In this document: positions 1 to 6,047 of the stretch, piece by piece
How the letters are laid out: each line of letters opens with the position of its first letter
Position numbering within the stretch: the first letter of the stretch is position 1
DNA from: Caulobacteraceae bacterium
GTDB lineage: Bacteria > Pseudomonadota > Alphaproteobacteria > Caulobacterales > Caulobacteraceae
Length of the DNA stretch: 12,152 nucleotides
Direction: 5' to 3'
NCBI GenBank assembly: GCA_003161535.1
Contig: PMOM01000294.1
Coordinates: 3,279 to 15,430 of the forward strand
The notes under the pieces: model-generated
Seen by the model: only the letters and a program-made list of their open reading frames with translations
Told to the model about the DNA's origin: nothing
Databases searched by the model: none
Program-made: the position numbers and the translations under genes

Positions 1-872
1 CGGCACAGATCGCGGATGCGGCCGATGTAGCTCTGACGCTCCGCCACGGCGATCGCGCCCCGCGCGTCCAGCAGGTTGAACAGGTGGGAGGCCTTCAGCA
101 CGTAGTCATAGGCGGGCAGCACCAGGGGCTGGCCCTGACGCCCGCGGCGGGCCAGAATGATCGGCACGGCGCGCTCCATGTCCTCGAACTGGCGCTTGAG
201 CGCCTCGACATCGGCGGCCTCGAATTCAAAGGCGGAAAACTCCCGTTCGTTCTCAAGGAAGACCTCGCCATAGGTCTTGAAATCGGGGCTTTGCGGGTCG
301 TTGAAGGCCAGGTCGTAGACGCTGTCGACGCCCTGCACATAGAGCGCGAGGCGTTCCAGTCCGTAGGTGATTTCGCCGGCGACGGGGAAGACGTCCAGCC
401 CGCCAACCTGTTGGAGGTAGGTATACTGACTGATCTCCATGCCGTCGCACCAGACCTCCCAGCCCAAGCCCCAGGCGCCAACCGTGGGGTTTTCCCAGTC
501 GTCTTCGACAAAGCGGATGTCGTGCAAGGCCGAATCGATGCCCACCGCCTCCAGGGAAGCAAGATAGAGCGCCTGCATATCCGCTGGGTTGGGTTTGAGA
601 ATGACCTGGTACTGATGAAACTGCCGCAGACGGTTCGGATTGTCTCCGTAGCGGCCATCGGAGGGTCGCCTGGAGGGCTGAACGTAAGCCGCCCGCCAGG
701 GCTTGGGACCGAGAGCCCGCAGAACGGTGGCGGGGTGGAGGGTTCCCGCGCCCACTTCAAGGTCATAGGGCTGAAGGATGACGCAACCTTGCGCCCCCCA
801 AAATGCATGAAGCCTCAGAATGATATCCTGAAATGACAGGCTCCGATGAGAGTGGGGCTTCGCGGCGGTCAT
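1..872 (-). CDS. glyQ: Glycyl-tRNA synthetase alpha subunit (3' end cut by window)
   Basis: Catalytic alpha subunit of the two-subunit bacterial glycyl-tRNA synthetase, which charges tRNA-Gly with glycine in the cytoplasm together with GlyS. The visible 290 codons run from the ATG at 870-872 to the left window edge without a stop. Seen in the translation: an N-terminal segment with [12 protein letters not shown] (residues 14-25) and [16 protein letters not shown] (29-44), the class II aminoacyl-tRNA synthetase motif-2 region [17 protein letters not shown] (63-79), and the motif-3 region [16 protein letters not shown] (168-183). The family is about 300 residues long, so only a few codons should be missing. 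The Shine-Dalgarno sequence is weak (cgtgagcctg before ATG). glyS would be expected beyond the left edge. A candidate terminator separates this gene from the fasciclin gene upstream, so it probably has its own promoter. Identification is secure. Confidence 0.96.
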   Translation of the reverse strand, partial: MTAAKPHSHRSLSFQDIILRLHAFWGAQGCVILQPYDLEVGAGTLHPATVLRALGPKPWRAAYVQPSRRPSDGRYGDNPNRLRQFHQYQVILKPNPADMQALYLASLEAVGIDSALHDIRFVEDDWENPTVGAWGLGWEVWCDGMEISQYTYLQQVGGLDVFPVAGEITYGLERLALYVQGVDSVYDLAFNDPQSPDFKTYGEVFLENEREFSAFEFEAADVEALKRQFEDMERAVPIILARRGRQGQPLVLPAYDYVLKASHLFNLLDARGAIAVAERQSYIGRIRDLC

Positions 873-925
873 CAGGCTCACGTCTGGACGGGCGATCCGG
901 GGACGACCCCGCAAACGCGGACGCG

Positions 926-955
926 AAAAAGGGTCGGCCGACCTTAGGGCCGGCC
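926..955 (-). terminator. Candidate intrinsic terminator of the fasciclin-domain gene
   Basis: On the minus strand, GGCCGGCC (955-948) can fold onto GGCCGACC (939-932) with an 8-nt loop and a single C-A mismatch. The stem is followed by C and then TTTTT (930-926). It starts about 30 nt past the stop of the fasciclin gene and lies before glyQ. The mismatch and short T-run make it a moderate-quality terminator. Confidence 0.5.
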
Positions 956-985
956 GCGCGGGGCATCAAGCCGAGCGGGTGGGTT

Positions 986-1591
986 TCAGCCGCCGACGGT
1001 CGTTGACGTCGAGGCGGCCGCGGCGGCGGTGGGGATGCTCACGTCCGCGGGCACCAGCACCTTGTCGACGACCTGGATAATGCCGTTGCTGGCGCGCACG
1101 TCCGCCTGGATGATCACGGCGTCGTTGACCTTCAGGACCGGGCCGCTGCCGTCGATTTGGAGCTTGCCCGTTTCCACCGTCTCGACAGGACCCTTGGCCC
1201 CCCTGATCTTGCTGGTGTCGAGATTGAGGTGAACCAGGTGATAGATCAGGACCTTCTGTAACAGTTGGGCGTTCGCCGGCGCCAGCAGTTGCGCCAGTTC
1301 GCCCGGGGGCAAGGCTCTGAAAGCCTCATCCGTCGGAGCAAACAGCGTGATGTCCGGCGTCGTCTTCAGGGTGGCCGTGAGGTTGGCCCCATCCAGGGCC
1401 TTGGTCAGGATGGTGAACCGCGGCGACGCCCGCAGGGTGGTGATCATGTCGCCATTTGGCACGAGGTTGGGAGACGCGCCGCCGGCCGCGGAAGCCGCGG
1501 CCGGCCCCGCCGGCGGCGTCTGGGCGACGGCGCCTAGCGGAAAGATGACAAGCAACGCCGCCGAGCCGGCCAGCAGAGGTCGTAGGGACAT
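986..1591 (-). CDS. Secreted fasciclin (FAS1) domain protein
   Basis: A 201-residue exported protein with one FAS1 domain, a fold used for cell-surface or periplasmic adhesion and protein-protein contact. Residues 1-23 form a signal peptide (LLAGSAALLVIF core, AVA before Q24). Residues 24-45 are an Ala/Pro/Gly linker. The FAS1 domain spans about 46-185, with the H1-type motif ITLFAPTDEAFRALP (81-95), the YH pair (117-118) and the H2-type motif IIQVVDKVLVP (171-181). The C-terminus is an Ala/Thr/Ser tail. The ATG at 1589-1591 has a good ribosome binding site (AAAGGA, 7-nt spacer). The gene lies 78 nt downstream of another small exported protein on the same strand and may be co-transcribed with it. 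The domain call is firm; the ligand and biological role are unknown. Related alphaproteobacterial single-FAS1 proteins are usually annotated only by domain. Confidence 0.92.
   Translation of the reverse strand: MSLRPLLAGSAALLVIFPLGAVAQTPPAGPAAASAAGGASPNLVPNGDMITTLRASPRFTILTKALDGANLTATLKTTPDITLFAPTDEAFRALPPGELAQLLAPANAQLLQKVLIYHLVHLNLDTSKIRGAKGPVETVETGKLQIDGSGPVLKVNDAVIIQADVRASNGIIQVVDKVLVPADVSIPTAAAAASTSTTVGG
1481..1505. repeat. Perfect 11-bp inverted repeat with 3-nt loop inside the FAS1 gene
   Basis: GCCGGCCGCGG (1481-1491) and CCGCGGCCGGC (1495-1505) are perfect inverted copies separated by AAG. They lie in the codons for the Ala-rich linker just after the signal peptide. The base composition of alanine codons (GCC/GCG) favours such pairs, so this may be a compositional by-product rather than a functional element. 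Confidence 0.6.
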
Positions 1592-1669
1592 TGACTAGTC
1601 CTTTGTTCAGGCAAAGCCCAAGGGCCGGCGCGGCGCGCCGTCGTCGAAACGCGGACGGCGAACCGGACC

Positions 1670-2002
1670 TTAGTTGCCGATTGGCGCGGTTCTCTTGCCC
1701 GCGTTCGAAAGCGGCCTGCCGTACCTGGCCCGATTGGCGCGAGTGTCGGGCACCGGGCCATTGGTGACCACGTTGTTGACCAGCGTTGAACCGTCGGCCT
1801 GGGTAGTGACCGAGGTGGCGGTCGCCGGGGTTTGCGACGACTGATCGGTGGCTATGCCGCTGGCATTGACCGCCGCGCTGGACGCTGTTGGCGGGGGCGC
1901 GACGTACGAGCCCGAAGGCTGCATGGACGTATCCTGCGCGGCGACCGCAGAGGCCGACAGCGCCAAAGCGGCGGCGCCGGCGATGAGTTGAAGGGATTTC
2001 AT
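1670..2002 (-). CDS. Small secreted protein of unknown function
   Basis: A 110-residue protein beginning MKSLQLIAGAAALALSASAVAA: a signal peptide with likely cleavage after residue 22 (before QD). The mature part is Ser/Thr/Ala/Pro-rich and probably disordered (residues 24-70). It ends in a more ordered-looking segment, VNNVVTNGPVPDT (76-88), then a basic tail RANRARYGRPLSNAGKR (88-104). I chose the ATG at 2000-2002 because AAAAGG (2012-2017) sits 9 nt upstream. A GTG at 2018-2020 would add six residues but lacks a comparable ribosome binding site. I recognise no family with a function. It has no cysteines and no catalytic-looking motif. The FAS1-domain gene follows 78 nt downstream on the same strand, suggesting two exported proteins made together. 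Two inverted repeats lie about 80-120 nt upstream. Confidence 0.82.
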   Translation of the reverse strand: MKSLQLIAGAAALALSASAVAAQDTSMQPSGSYVAPPPTASSAAVNASGIATDQSSQTPATATSVTTQADGSTLVNNVVTNGPVPDTRANRARYGRPLSNAGKRTAPIGN

Positions 2003-2011
2003 GATTGACGA

Positions 2012-2017
2012 CCTTTT
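2012..2017 (-). promoter_or_regulatory. Ribosome binding site deciding the start of the small secreted protein
   Basis: Minus-strand AAAAGG, 9 nt before the ATG at 2002. It overlaps the codons just after the alternative GTG (2020) and therefore favours the shorter, signal-peptide-initial start. Confidence 0.6.
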
Positions 2018-2081
2018 CACAAGCGGGCCGAACCTGACCCGTCGCCCATGACTACGCTCGAGACCGACGCCGGTTGCCGCT

Positions 2082-2099
2082 GATCACGACCTCGTGATC
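2082..2099. promoter_or_regulatory. Palindrome GATCACGA-CC-TCGTGATC, possible operator
   Basis: Two perfect 8-bp arms surround a 2-bp centre, the geometry of a site for a dimeric helix-turn-helix regulator. It lies 80 bp upstream of the secreted protein start and about 245 bp upstream of glnK. No T-run follows on either strand, so it is not an intrinsic terminator. The binding factor is unknown. Confidence 0.45.
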
Positions 2100-2120
2100 G
2101 GTCGGCCGCGGGGGCCGACC
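2100..2120. repeat. Perfect 8-bp stem-loop GGTCGGCC-N5-GGCCGACC
   Basis: The arms at 2100-2107 and 2113-2120 are perfect complements with loop GCGGG. The element directly abuts the palindrome at 2082-2099. It has no adjacent T-run on either strand. It could be an operator, a 5' leader hairpin or a Rho-type/weak terminator remnant. The stem sequence resembles that of the candidate terminator at 932-955. Confidence 0.5.
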
Positions 2121-2132
2121 ACTGCTCAATAA

Positions 2133-2681
<549 letters not shown>

Positions 2682-2695
2682 TGTTCAAACGCGGC

Positions 2696-2702
2696 AAGGG
2701 GA
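2696..2702 (+). promoter_or_regulatory. Ribosome binding site deciding the amtB start
   Basis: AAGGGGA lies 8 nt before the ATG at 2711. The in-frame ATG at 2681, which overlaps the glnK stop, has no Shine-Dalgarno sequence in front of it and would put ten residues before the signal peptide. Confidence 0.75.
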
Positions 2703-2710
2703 CAGTGACG

Positions 2711-4135
2711 ATGAAAGCGAAACCACTTCAGAGGCTGGCGGGGCTTTTCCTGGCGTCCATGATCGCCAGCGCTCCCCTGGGCGCGCTGGCCCAGACAGCG
2801 GCTCCGCCCGCGGTCGCGGCGCCGGTCGCCTCGCCCCCAGCGGCGGCCCCGGCTGCGGCGCCGACCACTCCGGCCGCGGCGCCGGCCACTCCGGCCGCGG
2901 CTCCCAAGATCGACACCGGCGACACCGCCTGGATGCTCACATCCTCGGTGCTGGTGCTGATGATGACCATACCGGGGCTGGCGCTTTTCTATGCCGGCAT
3001 GGTTCGCAAAAAGAACATCCTGGCCACGCTCGCTCAGAGTTTCGGCGCGACCTGCGTGATCACCGTCTTGTGGTTCGTGGTCGGCTATTCCATGGCCTTC
3101 ACGGGCTCGGGAAAATACATCGGCGATTTCAAATATATCCTGTTGGCCCCCATGGGATTGAACGCGACCAGTACGCTGGCCCCGACAATTCCTGAGTCGG
3201 TCTACATGATGTTTCAGATGACCTTCGCCATCATCACGCCGGCCCTGATCGCCGGCGCCCTGGCCGACCGGATGAAATACTCCGCCTTTCTGGTGTTCAT
3301 GGGCGCCTGGCTGCTGCTCGTCTATTGCCCCATCGCCCACTGGGTGTGGGGCGGCGGCTGGTTGGGATCGGCGGGAGCGCTCGACTACGCCGGCGGCACC
3401 GTCGTTCACCTGAACGCCGGCACCGCGGGCCTGATCACCTGCCTGATGCTCGGCAAGCGCAAGGGCCTGGGGACTGAGAACATGGCGCCTCACAACCTAG
3501 CCTACAGCGTCATCGGCGCGTCCCTGCTGTGGGTCGGTTGGTTCGGCTTCAACGCTGGTTCGGCCGTGACCTCCAACGTCAATGCCGGCATGGCCATGGT
3601 CGCAACCCAGATCGCCACCGCAACGGCGGCTCTGGCCTGGATGTTCGCGGAGTGGATCATCGCCAAGAAGCCGTCGGTGTTGGGTATGGTCTCGGGCGCA
3701 GTCGCCGGCCTGGTGGCGATCACCCCCGCCTCCGGTTTCGTCAATCCCCAGGGCGCCTTCATCATCGGCTTGGCCGCGGGCGTGGTTTGCTACATCGCCT
3801 CGGTGCACGTGAAGAAGATCTTCGGCTACGACGACGCCCTTGACTGCTGGGGCGTGCACGGGGTCGGCGGAGCCTTGGGCGCGATCATGACCGGCATGTT
3901 CGCCAGCAAGCTGATCAACCCCACCGGCGCGCCCAAGGGCGGCTGGCTTCTCGATGGAAATCTGCACCAGATGGTCCTGCAGTTGGAGGACGTCGGCGCC
4001 ACCTTCCTTTATTGCGCGGTCGTCACCTTCCTCATTCTGCTGGTGATCAAATACACCATTGGTCTGCGGGTGAGCGAAGAGGTCGAGCTGGAAGGTCTCG
4101 ACATCAATCTGCACGGCGAGGTGGTTCAAGCCTAA
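2711..4135 (+). CDS. amtB: Ammonium transporter AmtB
   Basis: A 474-residue Amt/MEP/Rh-family ammonium channel of the inner membrane. Residues 1-28 are a signal peptide (LAGLFLASMIASAPLGALAQ), followed by a Pro/Ala linker (29-66) and then the channel core with the usual 11 membrane segments (about 75-455). Every key pore residue of E. coli AmtB is found at a constant offset of +65: Phe172 and Phe280 (gate), Trp213 and Ser284 (recruitment site), Asp225 (in LDYAGG), and the twin histidines His233 (VVHLN) and His383 (GVHGVGG). The channel is therefore predicted functional. The cytosolic tail LRVSEEVELEGLDINLHGE (452-470) matches the family's C-terminal GlnK-coupling region. Start chosen by the AAGGGGA site. 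Co-transcription with glnK is expected, and a strong terminator follows. The only unusual part is the Pro/Ala linker. Confidence 0.97.
   Translation: MKAKPLQRLAGLFLASMIASAPLGALAQTAAPPAVAAPVASPPAAAPAAAPTTPAAAPATPAAAPKIDTGDTAWMLTSSVLVLMMTIPGLALFYAGMVRKKNILATLAQSFGATCVITVLWFVVGYSMAFTGSGKYIGDFKYILLAPMGLNATSTLAPTIPESVYMMFQMTFAIITPALIAGALADRMKYSAFLVFMGAWLLLVYCPIAHWVWGGGWLGSAGALDYAGGTVVHLNAGTAGLITCLMLGKRKGLGTENMAPHNLAYSVIGASLLWVGWFGFNAGSAVTSNVNAGMAMVATQIATATAALAWMFAEWIIAKKPSVLGMVSGAVAGLVAITPASGFVNPQGAFIIGLAAGVVCYIASVHVKKIFGYDDALDCWGVHGVGGALGAIMTGMFASKLINPTGAPKGGWLLDGNLHQMVLQLEDVGATFLYCAVVTFLILLVIKYTIGLRVSEEVELEGLDINLHGEVVQA
2858..2899 (+). repeat. Two tandem 21-bp units in the amtB linker
   Basis: The units 2858-2878 and 2879-2899 differ by one base (GCGCCGACC versus GCGCCGGCC at the start). 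In frame they encode the seven-residue repeat APTTPAA / APATPAA. They probably arose by slippage or unequal exchange in a GC-rich low-complexity stretch. Confidence 0.85.
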
Positions 4136-4194
4136 CGCTGAACCCTCCGCCACGCCGCCCGCGACCAGCCCTCCTCGTCGCGGACGGTCAAGGG

Positions 4195-4226
4195 AACGGG
4201 GACCCTCGCGGGTCCCCGTTTTCTTT
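4195..4226 (+). terminator. Strong intrinsic terminator of glnK-amtB
   Basis: AACGGGGACCC (4195-4205) and GGGTCCCCGTT (4210-4220) form a perfect 11-bp stem with loop TCGC. The T-rich tract TTTTCTTT (4219-4226) follows. It lies 60 nt after the amtB stop. On the minus strand the same hairpin is followed by GTTCCCTTG, so it would be at best a weak terminator for the convergent gene at 4295-5776. Confidence 0.93.
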
Positions 4227-4294
4227 CAGAGCCTTGAGAAGCCTAAGTCCGCCAGCGATCCGGCCGCGACAACCTGGCTCGTCACCCAGAAGGG

Positions 4295-5776
4295 CTAATG
4301 ACCGGAATCGTCCCTGGGCTCGTCGGGATATCGCGGAGGGTAGGGGCCATAGTTTGGATCCGGACCCGGCCCCGAGTCGCGATCGTCCCGGGCGTAGCCA
4401 TAGGCCGCCCGCGGGCTGTCATAGTATTGACGCGGCGCGGCCGGGTAGGCGGCCGGGTAGCGCGGTTGTTCGGCGTAGGTCCGGCTATCGGCGGGAGCGG
4501 GGTCGCTGCGATAGTCCCGGGGCGGTGGGGCGGCGTAGCGCGCCGGCTCGCGGGGTGCGCCGGCTTGATCGTCCGGGTCATAGGGGGCCGGATAGCCGTA
4601 AGCGGCGGCCTGTTCGGGGCCGTACTCCTGGCGTGACGCGACGCGTAGTCTTCCGCTGGATTGAGGGGCTTGGCCCCCGACGACATCGGCCGTCTGGCCT
4701 GGACCGTACTCCTGGCGTGATGCGACGCGCAGGCGACCGACGGATTGAGGGGTTTGGCCCGCGACGCCATCCGCCGCCGAGGCGACGCACTGCGCGGTGT
4801 CCCCGACTGCGTGGCGCCCCACGCAGAAGACATCCTCGTAGTGCGGGCCGGCCGCGGCCAGGCACTGGTTGAGGTTCAGTTTGGTCATCTTCAGGCAATC
4901 GATGCTGCTGGGGTCGTGCAACAAGACCTCCAAGGCGGCCTCATCCTTGTCGCCGGTGCGACCGAGCACCGCCAGGGCCGCCAAAGCCAGACCGCGCACC
5001 ACCTCCGGAGCGACCGGCGACGAACGGCGCGTCTGGGGCTGCGGCGCCGAGACCAGGCTTTGCAGGAGCAGCCTTTCCGACTGCACGCTCGCCGCGCGCG
5101 GTTCGGCGGCGGAGGACTTGGCGCTTGCCAGCACCTGGACCGGATTGGTGACGGGGGTCTTGGACCACGGTTGAGCCTGTACGTCGTAGGCCGCTTGGCT
5201 GATGGCCCTGCCGGTGGCCAGCAGGGCGGCGCCTTGGGCCCGCAAAACCTCCGCCACGGCTGACGCCGCCTGATTGGCCCCGCGGACGTCCAGCACGGAT
5301 TCGGGCGAGGCGAGCAGCCGATCGGCATAGTCAGGGTCACGGTGCTCGCGCACGGCGTCGACAAAGTCGCGGTCGCGCAGAGCCAGCATGGCGGCGTAGG
5401 CGACAATGCCCTCCTGCAACTGTTCGGGTTGGTAGGCTGACCCGGTCTGCACCGCCTTTCGCACCGAGGCGGCATCGCTGAAGCGCGGATCGATCGCGGT
5501 GGCGCGGCTGACATAACTCTCGTAGGCGCTGGCCGCGTCGGTGACCCGGTGTCCGAGGGCGGCGAAAAAGGCGGTCTCGTCCTGCGACAGCGCCGGGGCG
5601 GCATCGGCTTCGGGCGCCCGGACCGCGACGACCGCCGCGACCGCCGCGATGTCGCCCTTACCCTCGACCGGAAGAACGCGGATCGACGTGTCGCGCGCTT
5701 CGGCCTGCGCGCTTGCCTGACCGGCAAATCCGACCAAAAGCGCCACGGCGGCGCAGCCGTTCAGCAACGTTTTCAT
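4295..5776 (-). CDS. Secreted protein of unknown function with Cys segment, 28-aa repeat and Pro/Tyr/Arg tail
   Basis: A 493-residue exported protein. Residues 1-23 form a signal peptide (MKTLLNGCAAVALLVGFAGQ, cleavage ASA before Q24). Residues about 66-290 are Ala-rich and mainly helical in character (for example ETAFFAALGHRVTDAASAYESY). Residues 290-331 form a compact segment with four cysteines (C294, C305, C318, C330; CLKMTKLNLNQC and HYEDVFC), likely paired as disulfides after export. Residues 340-395 are two copies of a 28-residue unit (GRLRVASRQEYGP in each). Residues 396-493 are a low-complexity Pro/Tyr/Arg/Asp tail with many YP/PY/RY pairs. Start chosen because AAGGGG sits 7 nt before the ATG at 5776; a longer open frame to 5800 lacks a site. 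I recognise no named family and no enzyme motif. It is transcribed alone, convergent to amtB, from an AT-rich upstream region. An envelope or periplasmic structural role is only a guess. Confidence 0.88.
   Translation of the reverse strand: MKTLLNGCAAVALLVGFAGQASAQAEARDTSIRVLPVEGKGDIAAVAAVVAVRAPEADAAPALSQDETAFFAALGHRVTDAASAYESYVSRATAIDPRFSDAASVRKAVQTGSAYQPEQLQEGIVAYAAMLALRDRDFVDAVREHRDPDYADRLLASPESVLDVRGANQAASAVAEVLRAQGAALLATGRAISQAAYDVQAQPWSKTPVTNPVQVLASAKSSAAEPRAASVQSERLLLQSLVSAPQPQTRRSSPVAPEVVRGLALAALAVLGRTGDKDEAALEVLLHDPSSIDCLKMTKLNLNQCLAAAGPHYEDVFCVGRHAVGDTAQCVASAADGVAGQTPQSVGRLRVASRQEYGPGQTADVVGGQAPQSSGRLRVASRQEYGPEQAAAYGYPAPYDPDDQAGAPREPARYAAPPPRDYRSDPAPADSRTYAEQPRYPAAYPAAPRQYYDSPRAAYGYARDDRDSGPGPDPNYGPYPPRYPDEPRDDSGH
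4592..4759 (-). repeat. In-frame tandem duplication, 2 x 84 bp (28 residues)
   Basis: Unit 1 is codons 340-367 and unit 2 codons 368-395 of the unknown secreted protein. Both carry PQS-GRLRVASRQEYGP. At the DNA level the stretches beginning at 4620 and 4704 are nearly identical for more than 20 bp and then similar over the rest. The period is exactly 84 bp. This indicates a recent duplication that could vary in copy number between strains. Confidence 0.9.
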
Positions 5777-5783
5777 GATACAG

Positions 5784-5789
5784 CCCCTT
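5784..5789 (-). promoter_or_regulatory. Ribosome binding site deciding the start at 5776
   Basis: Minus-strand AAGGGG lies 7 nt before the ATG at 5776. It supports the start that places the signal peptide at the N-terminus rather than the longer frame beginning at 5800. Confidence 0.7.
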
Positions 5790-5828
5790 CCCAACACCAC
5801 TCTAAGCCCGCAAACATCAGGTCGTATA

Positions 5829-5951
5829 ATGACTATTCCTCACCAAGCGAATGTTCGCGTAGATTACGCTATATTGAGGTTAGAAATCGGCCTAGTGAAA
5901 ATATCGAGGTCAATAGTGACTGCGACAAAGTGTATCACCACGATTTGCTAA
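5829..5951 (+). CDS. Doubtful 40-codon small ORF in the AT-rich region
   Basis: An ATG-initiated frame of 40 codons ending in TAA; the product starts MTIPHQANVRVDYAILRLEI and ends in CITTIC. An AGG lies 7 nt before the ATG. It is on the strand opposite to both neighbours, and its codons (ATA, CTA, TTA, AGG, TGT) are unlike those of the surrounding genes. That could mean foreign or very recent coding sequence but more likely means it is not translated. No family recognised. It overlaps the candidate promoter of the minus-strand gene. Confidence 0.15.
   Translation: MTIPHQANVRVDYAILRLEIGLVKISRSIVTATKCITTIC
5847..5858. promoter_or_regulatory. Short palindrome GCGAA-TG-TTCGC, possible operator
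   Basis: A 12-bp sequence with 5-bp inverted arms between the candidate promoter and the start of the secreted protein gene. It is short enough to arise by chance. Confidence 0.25.
5900..5928 (-). promoter_or_regulatory. Candidate sigma-70-type promoter of the secreted protein gene
   Basis: On the minus strand TTGTCG (5928-5923) and GATATT (5905-5900) are spaced by exactly 17 bp, each matching four of six consensus bases. Transcription would start near 5893 and leave a leader of roughly 115 nt. This is a by-eye match in an AT-rich tract, so it is tentative. Confidence 0.3.
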
Positions 5952-6001
5952 CCTGAACGCAGGATGAACCGAAATTGCCCTGCGACAATACGCCTCGGGC
6001 A

Positions 6002-6029
6002 TCACCGCGGATTTCGAGCCCCGCGGCGA
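6002..6029 (-). terminator. Stem-loop downstream of ispE, weak terminator candidate
   Basis: On the minus strand TCGCCGCGG (6029-6021) pairs with CCGCGGTGA (6010-6002) over 9 bp including one G-U pair, with a 10-nt loop. It begins about 20 nt past the ispE stop. No T-run follows, so it may instead stabilise the 3' end of the message or act with Rho. Confidence 0.4.
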
Positions 6030-6047
6030 TGTTTACACCCCGCCTTC

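Larger units (their letters stand above)
5777..6047. other. AT-rich intergenic region between ispE and the unknown secreted protein
   Basis: 271 bp without an assigned gene. From 5821 to 5940 my count is 50 G/C in 120 bases (about 42%), far below the flanking genes. It contains a candidate minus-strand promoter (5900-5928), a short palindrome (5847-5858), a hairpin just past ispE (6002-6029) and a 40-codon plus-strand open frame (5829-5951) of doubtful reality. The simplest reading is the promoter region of the secreted protein. Confidence 0.75.

Noticed and set aside
84..836. 250-residue plus-strand frame at the left edge
   Set aside because: It is the antisense of glyQ, whose full-length frame is seen on the minus strand running off the window edge.
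1615..1645. CG-rich palindrome (CGGCGCGCCG) between the two secreted-protein genes as a terminator
   Set aside because: It has no T-run and is a short self-complementary sequence expected often in such GC-rich DNA.
2060..2090. Possible EcfG-type promoter (GGCAAC...CGTA) upstream of the small secreted protein
   Set aside because: Neither element matches the GGAAC/CGTT consensus, so it cannot be supported.
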